Shown here: positions 16,438-25,141 of the stretch, piece after piece | How positions within the stretch are numbered: position 1 is the stretch's first letter | How the letters are laid out: every line of letters starts with the position of its first letter | Source of the DNA: an uncultured Bacteroidota bacterium | GTDB taxonomy: Bacteria > Bacteroidota > Bacteroidia > Chitinophagales > Chitinophagaceae | Assembly (NCBI GenBank): GCA_938008665.1 | Contig: CALLKA010000050.1 | Span: 1-43,188 of the forward strand | Reading direction: 5' to 3' | DNA: 43,188 nt | Notes under the pieces: model-generated | Told to the model about the DNA's origin: nothing | The model's database searches: none | What the model saw: only the letters and a program-made list of their open reading frames with translations | Program-made: the position numbers and the translations under genes

Positions 16438-18777
16438 TTATGATTTTGTTATTGTTTCTTCTAAATTATACATGATTAAAATAGTTTTCATCAAAGCTGC
16501 TGCTTCTGATGAATTGTATTTTTGTTTTGGATGCTCAAATTCACCCACTTTTAATGCCGCTTCTGCAACGGCAGGTTTTGTATTAAAAAACGCAACTTGT
16601 TTTTTACAGTACGCATTTAATTTTTCACGCTCAAACTTAGTCGGTTTTCTAATTACAATAGTTTCGAATGCCTGATCAATTTTTTCGTCTAATGATTTTT
16701 TACTTAGTGATGTATTTTCACCTAATACCCTAGCGGCTTCTAATATCGTAGGATCGTTAAGCATAGTTAATGCTTGAAGTGGCGTATTGGTGCTTGATCT
16801 TTTCGCCTCACATTGGTCCCTATTACTCGCATCAAATATCATCATGCTTGGTGGTGGGGCAGTCAACTTAATAAATGTATATAAGCCCCTTCTATAAATA
16901 TCAGAACCATGATCCTGCTTGTAACTTGCTAAACTCCCACGACCCGAAGTAGAACTTTCCCAAACTCCTTTTGGTTGATATGGCTTTACACTTGGTCCAC
17001 CAATCTTGGTATTCAATAAGCCGCTTGTACTTAAAATATAATCACGTACAATCTCTGCCTTAAATCTCATTCTAGGTGATCTTGAGTACGTTAAATTATC
17101 TGGATCTTGTTCCAATTGCTTTTTGCTTATGATGTTGGATTGTTTATAGGTATTGCTACTTAGTATTTTTTTAACTAAATATTTTATATCCCAATTATGT
17201 TCCATGAAATCAACAGCCAACCAATCCAATAATTCTGGATGGGTAGGTAACTCCCCTTGCAAACCAAAATCGCCCGAAGATTTTACTAGCCCTCTTCCAA
17301 ACATATCCTGCCAAATAAAATTCACAAACACACGAGCTGTTAGTGGATTTTTTTTATTGGTCGTCCACTTTGCTAAACCCAAACGATTGCTACCATACTT
17401 TGTACTATCATAAGGCATGATCGATTCTAATGCAGTAGGTCGTACTAAAATATTTGTTGGCGCATCATAACTACCACGACTTAAAATATAAGTAGGTCTT
17501 GGTTTTACCGTATCGCCTGCCTTCCAATCACCCATGACGGAAACTTCAATCATACCTGTATCTACTGTATTGACAAAATTCAAAAAATTACTACGCTCTT
17601 CCTTGCTAATATATAATTTTGGATTTTTTGCTTTGGTTGATTGTCCTACATCTCCTTCAAATCCCTTTTCTTTACTCTCATTAAAGAAAGCATATAGTTG
17701 ATAATAATCTTTATTGGAAAATGGATCGTATTTATGATCATGACATTGTGCACACTCAATGGTAACGCCTAAAACCGCTTTACCATAAGTTCTTGTTTTA
17801 TCAATATTATAGGATACACGATATTCTTCTTCAATAATTCCTCCTTCTTCTGTGTATTTATGATTTCTAAAAAAGGCCGTTGCTAAAATATTAGCTTTGG
17901 TTGCATTCGGTAGTAAGTCGCCCGCAATTTGGTTGGTTAAAAATTCATCATAATGCATGTTTTTATTAAATGAATTAATTACCCAATCGCGCCATGGCCA
18001 TTGTGAACGAATCTCGTCATCCTGAAATCCATAGGAATCAGAATATCTTGCTAAGTCCAACCATTGGATGGCCATTTTTTCACCATAAGCAGGTTTTTGT
18101 AATAATTCATCTAACATTTTAGTATACCAATTCTCGTCAGTATTATTTCTCCATTTATTCAATGCTTCATAACTAGGAGGTAAACCAATTACATCTGAAT
18201 AAGCTCTTTTTATTAATGCATCACGCGGCGCTTCCTCATTTGGATCAAATCCTTCCGCTTCCATTTTCTCTAAAATGAAATTATCTATTTCATTGCGCAC
18301 CCAATTGGTATGATCCACTTCAGGCAATACTGCTTTTGCCGGTGCAACAAAGGCCCAATGCTTTTCATATTTTGCGCCTTCTTTAATCCATCTTTTAAAT
18401 AATGCAATTTCTTCCTTTGTTAATTTTGCAAGATGGCTTTCAGGAAGCGGCATCATTATTGCTGGATCATTAGATTCTATTCGTGTAATCAAATCACTTT
18501 TTTCAGGGAAGCCAGGTACAATGGCGTAGTGGCCTTTATTTTTTTCAAGTTCCGCAAATGCTCTTGAAGGGATATCTAATCTTAATCCAGCTTTTACTTT
18601 ATTTGCATCAGGTCCATGGCAGGAAAAACACTTATCAGATAAAATAGGACGAATATCTTGGTTGTAGGATATTGCTTTTGAGCGGGCGCCTTTTTTGCCA
18701 TCGGCAATATATACGACACCATAAATAAGCCCGATGACCACTAAAACGATTGCCACAAAACTGATGTACTTTTTCAT
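16438..18777 (-). CDS. PSCyt1-DUF1549-DUF1553 multidomain cytochrome protein
   Basis: 779 residues from the ATG at 18777. A frame starting at 18789 uses TTG and adds only four residues before the signal-like MKKYISFVAIVLVVIGLIYG, so I prefer the ATG. The N-terminal hydrophobic helix (5-25) is followed by PSCyt1 with CFSCHGPDA (50-58). DUF1549 (about 157-365) includes a second CxxCH, CAQCH at 342-346 in the block HDHKYDPF. DUF1553 (about 462-740) contains KNPLTARVFVNFIWQDMFG. There is no carbohydrate-binding insert, which explains most of the 139-residue difference from the paralogue at 4369-7125. It is an anchored, haem-binding periplasmic protein of unknown reaction, 39 bases downstream of the NHL gene. 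Confidence 0.88.
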   Translation of the reverse strand: MKKYISFVAIVLVVIGLIYGVVYIADGKKGARSKAISYNQDIRPILSDKCFSCHGPDANKVKAGLRLDIPSRAFAELEKNKGHYAIVPGFPEKSDLITRIESNDPAIMMPLPESHLAKLTKEEIALFKRWIKEGAKYEKHWAFVAPAKAVLPEVDHTNWVRNEIDNFILEKMEAEGFDPNEEAPRDALIKRAYSDVIGLPPSYEALNKWRNNTDENWYTKMLDELLQKPAYGEKMAIQWLDLARYSDSYGFQDDEIRSQWPWRDWVINSFNKNMHYDEFLTNQIAGDLLPNATKANILATAFFRNHKYTEEGGIIEEEYRVSYNIDKTRTYGKAVLGVTIECAQCHDHKYDPFSNKDYYQLYAFFNESKEKGFEGDVGQSTKAKNPKLYISKEERSNFLNFVNTVDTGMIEVSVMGDWKAGDTVKPRPTYILSRGSYDAPTNILVRPTALESIMPYDSTKYGSNRLGLAKWTTNKKNPLTARVFVNFIWQDMFGRGLVKSSGDFGLQGELPTHPELLDWLAVDFMEHNWDIKYLVKKILSSNTYKQSNIISKKQLEQDPDNLTYSRSPRMRFKAEIVRDYILSTSGLLNTKIGGPSVKPYQPKGVWESSTSGRGSLASYKQDHGSDIYRRGLYTFIKLTAPPPSMMIFDASNRDQCEAKRSSTNTPLQALTMLNDPTILEAARVLGENTSLSKKSLDEKIDQAFETIVIRKPTKFEREKLNAYCKKQVAFFNTKPAVAEAALKVGEFEHPKQKYNSSEAAALMKTILIMYNLEETITKS

Positions 18778-18816
18778 ATTCAATATCAAAATTATTTCAA
18801 CAAATTATTTATAAAA

Positions 18817-19842
18817 CTAAACACGTGTTAATTTATAAGGGTATACTTTTCCTGACGCCCATTGTGCCACATAAATGCTTCCATCATCATCAACACACAC
18901 ATCGTGTGGATGTGCAAATATTTTATCTGCTTGCGCCATGGTCTTTAATTTGCCATTTTCATAAATGGGTTCTGTACCACCAATGTTCGAAACCACTTTA
19001 TTTTCTTTGTTTAAAATGGTAACAAATCCAGATTTCTCAACAGACATAGGGGATCTTAAAACTGCAGCATATAAATAATCACCCTTGATCACTGGTCTAC
19101 ATACTCCAGCACCTGGCAATTGAATAATCTCCATTAGTTTTCCATCCAGTGAAAATCTTTTGAAACAATTTTTATTTCTGTCTGTAACAATTAATGTGGT
19201 GGTGCCTGTTCTTGTATCAACAGTAATGCCATGCGCGTTATCTAAATTTTCATCTTTTGTTCCCCTGCCACCAAATGCATTTTTTAATTTTCCATTTTCA
19301 TCGTAATGCAAAACATGTTGTGCGCCATATCCATCTGCAATATAAAAATCACCATTCGGTAAAACAGTTGTTTCCGTTGGAACAAATGCTTTATTATTAT
19401 TTTTATATGCTGGCAAATCTTGAGGAGCATCAATCGTCAATAATATTTTACCATCTATGGTTGTTTTATATACCTGATGTTTATTGGTATCCGTAATAAA
19501 TAAAAAATCTTCCTTACCGTTTTGTTGCAAGCTTAAACCATGCGCGCCAGGAAACTCAGTTCCCCAACTGTCAATTAAGCGGCCACTTTTATTATAAATA
19601 ATTATGTTGTTCTTTGTTTCATTGGTCAATAATACAATACGACCTTTGGAGTCTTGTATCATTTCATGACAATCATTCACGGGTGTTTTTTCAGTATTAA
19701 GTGTACCCCACGTGGTATCCATACGGAAAGTCATTTCATTGTGACCATACACGGGTCCTTTTTTGTAGCTAAACATATCTTTGGTGATGAATAAGCCCGC
19801 AGTGGAGATCACTGAATTTTTTACAAAAGATCTTCTTTTCAT
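18817..19842 (-). CDS. NHL-repeat six-bladed beta-propeller protein, Tat-exported
   Basis: 341 residues starting with the twin-arginine signal MKRRSFVKNS, then a six-bladed propeller of the NHL/peptidylglycine alpha-amidating lyase-like type. Repeat signatures include HGLSLQQNGKEDFLFITDT, NGDFYIADGYGAQHVLHYD, AHGITVD with LIVTDRNKNCFKRFSLDGK, and HPHDVCVDDDGSIYVAQW. NHL propellers can be lyases, lactonases or pure binding scaffolds; the repeated His-Gly and Asp positions would fit a metal-dependent lyase, but I cannot prove it. It is the first gene of the second cassette, so its expression is tied to the cytochrome and DUF1501 genes. The upstream 145 bases separate it from the MFS transporter on the same strand. 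Confidence 0.82.
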   Translation of the reverse strand: MKRRSFVKNSVISTAGLFITKDMFSYKKGPVYGHNEMTFRMDTTWGTLNTEKTPVNDCHEMIQDSKGRIVLLTNETKNNIIIYNKSGRLIDSWGTEFPGAHGLSLQQNGKEDFLFITDTNKHQVYKTTIDGKILLTIDAPQDLPAYKNNNKAFVPTETTVLPNGDFYIADGYGAQHVLHYDENGKLKNAFGGRGTKDENLDNAHGITVDTRTGTTTLIVTDRNKNCFKRFSLDGKLMEIIQLPGAGVCRPVIKGDYLYAAVLRSPMSVEKSGFVTILNKENKVVSNIGGTEPIYENGKLKTMAQADKIFAHPHDVCVDDDGSIYVAQWASGKVYPYKLTRV

Positions 19843-19987
19843 ATTTAATATTTTTTTAATTGCAAGACTCCTTCACTTATTATTAAAATAAATGTGCTTA
19901 AAATTTAAAGCGAAATCTCACTGAAGTTGGTGACTAGCAAAATCCTGTTTTAAAGATAGGGCATTTGGCTAAAAAAAGAAAGCAGAA

Positions 19988-21244
19988 CTATTGCGTAATG
20001 GTCTTGAATTCAATTTTTTGCGTGGCATCTATTTTCACCCAAATAAACGACCCCAATAAAACCATAATTCCGATATAAAGTACAGGTAAATAATAGCCAT
20101 AAGCGGAAGCGAGGTACCCGAAAAATACCGTGCTTATATAAGCCCCAGTTAAACCAGCTGTATTCATAGTGCCTGATATGGCCCCACTTTTGTTACCTCC
20201 CATATCCATGGCGACCGCCCAGGCCACGGGAGCTGTTACATCCATAAAAGCCATGCCGACACCTAAATATATGATTGCCAATAAGTTATCACTCACTAAG
20301 GAAGCGCTAATGATACAAATGCCAGCCACAAACAAACCCACCATGGGTACAATGCGACGCCCCCATTTTTTACCCCATCGTAAACAAGCTTTGTCACTGA
20401 TCCAACCCCCTGTAAAACAACCTATTGCAGCCAGTAAATAAGGCACGGACGAAGCCCAAATAAGCTCATTTTTTGGGATAAGTCGTCCCTTTTCCAGGTA
20501 GGTATGGAACCAACTTTGAAAAAAGTAGGCACCAATCGCATAACAAAAGTACATGGCCAGTAAAAACCACAAATTTTTTGACTTAAACCCGCTCCAGTAC
20601 GAGGTTTTAGTCGTTTCCCCTTGCATAGGGAGGTCGCGGTTATCGATGATGAATTTTAGCTCTTCTTTGGACATATCCTTACAATATTTCGGATCTTCCT
20701 TGTGCCAAAATACCCAAAATAGGGTCCAAACTACCCCAACGGCTCCCAAAATGTAAAAGGACATATTCCAGCTATATTTTTGCTGAATTGGAAGTACAAT
20801 AAAAGGGGTTAAAGCCGCCCCTAAACGAGAAGCCCCCCAAATGGTTGCTTGTGCACGGCCCCGTTCCAAAACTGGAAAATATTTTGCCAATACTATGGAG
20901 GTGTTGGGGTAAGCCCCCGCTTCTCCCATACCAAATAGGAAACGAACCAATAGTAACATAATAAATCCATTCGCAAAACCCGTTAAAATGGTGAAAAGTG
21001 ACCACCACAACACCACCCGAATCAGTATCTTTTTGCCACCAAATTTATCACCCAGCCATCCCGTGGGTATTTCGAATGCCGCATAAGCAATCGTAAACAT
21101 ACCTAAAATCCAACCCCATTGAACTGTGGAAATATGTAACTCACTCATAATGCTACTGCTAGCCGATGACAAAGCAATTCTATCCAAGAAAGTAATCATG
21201 GATAAAATGGATAAAACAGTAAGTACTTGGTATCTTTTTTTCAT
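19988..21244 (-). CDS. MFS transporter, anion:cation symporter (ACS) family
   Basis: 418 residues with about 12 membrane helices. LDRIALSSASSSIM in helix 1, the loop 2-3 motif GWLGDKFGGKKIL and GMGEAGAYPNTSIVLAKYFP in helix 4 are those of the ACS branch, which includes hexuronate (ExuT), glucarate (GudP) and sialate-type importers. It is therefore a proton-coupled importer, most likely for a sugar acid or another organic anion. It lies 145 bases upstream of the NHL-led cassette on the same strand and could be co-transcribed with it, importing the product of the periplasmic enzymes. That link, and the exact substrate, are inferred. Confidence 0.88.
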   Translation of the reverse strand: MKKRYQVLTVLSILSMITFLDRIALSSASSSIMSELHISTVQWGWILGMFTIAYAAFEIPTGWLGDKFGGKKILIRVVLWWSLFTILTGFANGFIMLLLVRFLFGMGEAGAYPNTSIVLAKYFPVLERGRAQATIWGASRLGAALTPFIVLPIQQKYSWNMSFYILGAVGVVWTLFWVFWHKEDPKYCKDMSKEELKFIIDNRDLPMQGETTKTSYWSGFKSKNLWFLLAMYFCYAIGAYFFQSWFHTYLEKGRLIPKNELIWASSVPYLLAAIGCFTGGWISDKACLRWGKKWGRRIVPMVGLFVAGICIISASLVSDNLLAIIYLGVGMAFMDVTAPVAWAVAMDMGGNKSGAISGTMNTAGLTGAYISTVFFGYLASAYGYYLPVLYIGIMVLLGSFIWVKIDATQKIEFKTITQ

Positions 21245-21487
21245 AAGCCACCTGCGTGTATTGCAATATAATGAATTAGAAACTATCTGTTGATATCCAT
21301 ATTAAAAGAGAAATTATAAGTTATCTGTTCCAAATTAGCAAAAGGGAACAATCATTTCCAAAATAGTTATGTATCCTTTATTGGCTGACCTATTTTTGAA
21401 AGTCGGAAAAAGTTATATTATAATAGCATATTATTAAAAAAAACAAAGTAATTTAATGACTTCAAAATTTATTTATTCATTAAAATT

Positions 21488-21910
21488 ATGTGCCAGTTGA
21501 AAAAGCTATTCTTATCCCTCTTCTTATTTTTGACTTTATCAAACATTGTAAACGCCCAAAAGGACTATTTAGGCAAATGGTTGTCCCCCAGTAAAAAAGG
21601 GGTGGTCGAAACCTATGTACAAGGAAACAAATTGTTTGGAAAATTAATATGGGTACAAACCGAACGTAAGGATATTTACAATAAAGAGGTAAGCTTAAGA
21701 AATAGGGAAGTGAAGGGATTGAATTTGTTTTCAAATTTTACTTGGTCTGATAACCAATATATTGATGGTAAAATTTATGATCCAGAAGGGGGTTCTACTT
21801 ATAGTTGTAAAATGTGGTTAAGCGAGGACAAGCAAACGCTCAACGTGCGAGGTTATATAGGTATATCCATCATTGGTCGTACTGAAAAATTTACCAGGTA
21901 TAATAAGTAA
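21488..21910 (+). CDS. DUF2147 family secreted protein
   Basis: 140 residues with a signal peptide (about 1-23, IVNAQ/KDY). The DUF2147 pattern is clear: LGKWLSPSKKGVVETYV, LFGKLIW, REVKGLNLFSNFTW, DGKIYDPEGGSTYSCKM, LNVRGYIGISIIGRTEKFTRY. It forms a small lipocalin-like beta barrel in the periplasm, and its function is unknown. It begins the plus-strand signalling run, about 100 bases before the first sensor phosphatase. Whether it is part of that operon is uncertain. Confidence 0.85.
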   Translation: MCQLKKLFLSLFLFLTLSNIVNAQKDYLGKWLSPSKKGVVETYVQGNKLFGKLIWVQTERKDIYNKEVSLRNREVKGLNLFSNFTWSDNQYIDGKIYDPEGGSTYSCKMWLSEDKQTLNVRGYIGISIIGRTEKFTRYNK

Positions 21911-22010
21911 GATTACGAATTTAAAATATGTAAATATTTATAACAGGCTCAATCCATCACAATATTTAAAACGAAACAAAAAAATAGTAGCTAAAATAAA
22001 AATACTGATT

Positions 22011-25000
22011 ATGAAATTACAAACAAGAATAAATAGCCATTCCAATATTAAGCATATCATATTCAAATTTGTATTCACACTCAATTTTATTTTACTATTT
22101 AGTTTTTTTGCAGCAGCGCAAAAAATTGAAACGGGCAATTTTTTTGTAACAAACTATAGCAGATCCTTTTTAAATTCGATTTCGGGTAACTGGTCCTTGT
22201 TGCAGGATCCAGAAGGCGTCATATATATAGCTAATACTTATGATGGGGTATTGGTGTATGATGGACAGAAAATTAGAAGAGTTTATAATGAAAAAGGTTT
22301 GCCAAAAATGGGTTTGACCCGTTCCTTAATAATGGACTCTAAAAAAACTATTTATACCATCATTGGAAATGAGTTTGGTTATATAGAAAAAAATGAATTT
22401 GGCGAGAGTGTTTTTAAATCACTATCTATAAGTTTGCCACAAAAGGACCAAGTAAATTCAACACTTTGGTCGGCAGGGGTTATTAATGATACAGTTGTGT
22501 TTCAGTCTGAAAAATCTGTTTACTTATATAAGTACAAAAAATTAATAAGTGTTCAAAATTTTAATGCAATTCTTCATACAGTTAACGTCAATAAAAATGG
22601 AGCTTTTCTTCGAATTTGGGGCGAAGGACTATTTAAATTAACAGACGGCGTGTTTAAATTAATTCCAGCAACTAAAGAAATTTTTGCGCAAAACAGAATT
22701 GATGAACAATACGATTTGGACAATGGAGATAATTTAATGGTGTCAAGAACGAATGGCGCTTGGTATTTGAAAAAAGACGGTACTTTAATAAAAGCAAAGT
22801 CGGATCAGCTTGATAATTTTTTAAAAGTCAATGAGTCATATCAAGGAGGTGAAAAATTAAGAAATAATATTATTCCTATTACTACCACCAAGGGTGGTTT
22901 GCTTTTCATTGATGAGCAATTACAAATAAGGTCAATACTTAATACCTCCAATGGACTTGATTTTGATTATGTTACCTCTTTTATCCAGGATCGTGTAGGA
23001 GATGTTTGGGGGACAAGTGATAATATTTTTAGAGTAAGCTTTGATACTAGCATGACTTATTTTTCAACCATTAATAAGCTTCATGGTTATGTAAATGCTA
23101 TTAATAGAATAGATGGAAAATTATACGTAAGAACAACTAAAGATTTATTTGATTTTGTTCCCAAGAAAAATTTATATGAACAATCGGTTTTTGAAAAAAA
23201 TAATATCAATGAATCAGGCGATGATATTTTTAAATTTGATGATCAAATAATAACTACGAATAATTATACCATTAAAACCACTAAAAATAGAGTAACAAAA
23301 ATTATTAGTCCAATATATCGATCGGGTTCTACCATTCGATCAAAATTAAATCCTAGTATCATATTTACATCTAATTCTGCTGTAGGTTTATTGGCGCATC
23401 AATATAAAAATGGCCAATGGAAGCAGCTAGTATTAACCAACAAGGATACTTTACGATGTAATAATTTAGTGGAAGAAGCGCCTGGAGTTATTGTTTTGGA
23501 AACCAGAAAAGGTTTATATAAATATGAGTATAATTTTGAAGGACAAGGAAAATATACAAAACTCGAAATGGACACCGCGTTCACTAAATTAAAAAGATTA
23601 GGAATGCGAACATTTAATGGCAATACCAATTTATTTATCGATTCTTTGAATCATTTTTATAAAGCTGATTTAGCTAAAAACAAAGTTCTTTATACAGGTT
23701 TCACCATTGATAGTTTTGTAAATAAAGCCTATTGGTTTTATACCTATAACAAGGATTCTAAAAATGGCTGGATGGTTACCCAAAATGGTTTGTTTAAAAC
23801 AAGTTTTGATTTTAATAAAGGTTTTACATTTAAACAATACCCTTTTTATAAAGTGGATTTAAGTGAATTAAGTTATGGAATATTTGCGGAAGGTGTTGGA
23901 GACAATGAGGTATTGTGGATGGGATCTCAGGATGAAAAGTTGTATCGCTATTTCCCTGAGTTGGCAATAAAGGAAAAACATCAAAATTACAAAGCATTAA
24001 TCAGGGCTATTTATGCCAACGGTCAAAAAGCACCATTAGCATTAGGCAAATTACCTTTCAGCAAAAATAATTTAATGTTCGAAGTTGCTTATCCTGTGTT
24101 TGGCAATGAATCAAAAACTACTTTTAGTTATTGGCTGGAAGGACAGGATAGTACTTGGTCAAGTTTTGTTTCTGATTTCAAAAAAGAATATACGAACTTA
24201 AAGGAAGGCAATTACAAATTTCATGTAAGAGCAAAGGATGCCAGTGGCGAAGTTTCTGAGGATGGAATTGTCGAATTTAAAATAAGTCCCCCATGGTACC
24301 GCACTTTTTGGGCGTATGGGTTGTATTTACTAACATTAATTTTATGTTTCATACAATTTGGAAAGTACCAAGCTAAAAAATCATTCTTAAAAGCGGAGAA
24401 CGAGCGTAAAAATTCTGAGTTAGCTGCAGCGAAGGATTTGCAAAACAGGTTATTACCTAAGACTTTACCAGTCATTAAAAACTTAGATATCGCTGGATAT
24501 TTAAGAACTTCTACCGAAGTAGGGGGAGATTATTATGACTTTTTTGAACAACCGGATGGTTCATTATATGCAATTTGTGGTGATGCTACTGGTCATGGAA
24601 CACCATCAGGTATGTTGGTGTCAATTACAAAAGCCGGTATCATTGGCTTACCTCAAATGAGTCCAAAGGATATGTTACATGAGTTAAACCGTGTAGTGAA
24701 AAAAGTGGACTTGGGTATTTTAAGAATGAGTTTAAATATTGCTTTAATTAAGGACAACCAAATTACCTTGAGTTCTGCAGGTATGCCTCCATACTTTATA
24801 TATAGGGCAGCCACCAACACTACGGAGGAAATACAATTATCAGGTGTGCCATTGGGTAGCTTTAATGATGTACACTTTGACCAAACAGGTACTTCATTTA
24901 ATGCTGGTGATATTTTGGTAATTATTTCGGATGGTTTACCAGAAGCACCAAATTTAACCGGTGATTTATTTGATTATCAAAAGTTGCAGGACTTAATTAC

Positions 25001-25121
25001 TACTTATGGTAGCAAAACTGCACAAGAAGTCATTGATCAATTGATGATGGAAGCAGATGCTTGGTTATCCGGCAATCATAATCCAGATGATATCACACTA
25101 GTAGTCATAAAACACCAATAA
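22011..25121 (+). CDS. membrane sensor phosphatase: propeller, Y_Y_Y, TM, SpoIIE-type PP2C
   Basis: 1036 residues from the ATG at 22011. A longer frame from a TTG at 21873 would overlap the DUF2147 gene and bury the signal peptide, so I reject it. The signal peptide ends near FFAAAQ. A large periplasmic part (about 30-670) is a divergent two-component-type beta-propeller, followed by Y_Y_Y (about 680-760, LKEGNYKFHVRAKD), a membrane helix (764-784), a short coiled linker and a PP2C/SpoIIE phosphatase (807-1036). Likely metal aspartates lie in GGDYYD (838-843), GDATGHG (857-863), SDGLPEA (Asp974) and PDDIT (Asp1027). It should dephosphorylate the STAS protein encoded downstream when the propeller senses its ligand. 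The domain set is seen; the partner is inferred from the operon. Confidence 0.88.
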   Translation: MKLQTRINSHSNIKHIIFKFVFTLNFILLFSFFAAAQKIETGNFFVTNYSRSFLNSISGNWSLLQDPEGVIYIANTYDGVLVYDGQKIRRVYNEKGLPKMGLTRSLIMDSKKTIYTIIGNEFGYIEKNEFGESVFKSLSISLPQKDQVNSTLWSAGVINDTVVFQSEKSVYLYKYKKLISVQNFNAILHTVNVNKNGAFLRIWGEGLFKLTDGVFKLIPATKEIFAQNRIDEQYDLDNGDNLMVSRTNGAWYLKKDGTLIKAKSDQLDNFLKVNESYQGGEKLRNNIIPITTTKGGLLFIDEQLQIRSILNTSNGLDFDYVTSFIQDRVGDVWGTSDNIFRVSFDTSMTYFSTINKLHGYVNAINRIDGKLYVRTTKDLFDFVPKKNLYEQSVFEKNNINESGDDIFKFDDQIITTNNYTIKTTKNRVTKIISPIYRSGSTIRSKLNPSIIFTSNSAVGLLAHQYKNGQWKQLVLTNKDTLRCNNLVEEAPGVIVLETRKGLYKYEYNFEGQGKYTKLEMDTAFTKLKRLGMRTFNGNTNLFIDSLNHFYKADLAKNKVLYTGFTIDSFVNKAYWFYTYNKDSKNGWMVTQNGLFKTSFDFNKGFTFKQYPFYKVDLSELSYGIFAEGVGDNEVLWMGSQDEKLYRYFPELAIKEKHQNYKALIRAIYANGQKAPLALGKLPFSKNNLMFEVAYPVFGNESKTTFSYWLEGQDSTWSSFVSDFKKEYTNLKEGNYKFHVRAKDASGEVSEDGIVEFKISPPWYRTFWAYGLYLLTLILCFIQFGKYQAKKSFLKAENERKNSELAAAKDLQNRLLPKTLPVIKNLDIAGYLRTSTEVGGDYYDFFEQPDGSLYAICGDATGHGTPSGMLVSITKAGIIGLPQMSPKDMLHELNRVVKKVDLGILRMSLNIALIKDNQITLSSAGMPPYFIYRAATNTTEEIQLSGVPLGSFNDVHFDQTGTSFNAGDILVIISDGLPEAPNLTGDLFDYQKLQDLITTYGSKTAQEVIDQLMMEADAWLSGNHNPDDITLVVIKHQ
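24429..25118 (+). repeat. direct repeat copy 1 (phosphatase domain coding segment)
   Basis: This 690-base segment encodes the PP2C domain and recurs at 27701-28390. The encoded 230 residues differ at only 12 positions by my count, and some exact DNA runs exceed 40 bases. Sequence upstream of it, encoding the sensor, is not obviously similar at the DNA level. Confidence 0.85.
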
Positions 25122-25141
25122 CCCAACCACCCAAAAAAAGA

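Noticed and set aside
21391..21398. TATTTTTG as a -7 promoter element for the DUF2147 gene
   Set aside because: It matches TAnnTTTG, but no TTG lies at the required 19-21 base distance upstream.
21873..22010. 46-residue N-terminal extension of the first sensor phosphatase
   Set aside because: It begins with TTG inside the DUF2147 gene, has no ordered features and would bury the signal peptide that begins at the ATG at 22011.
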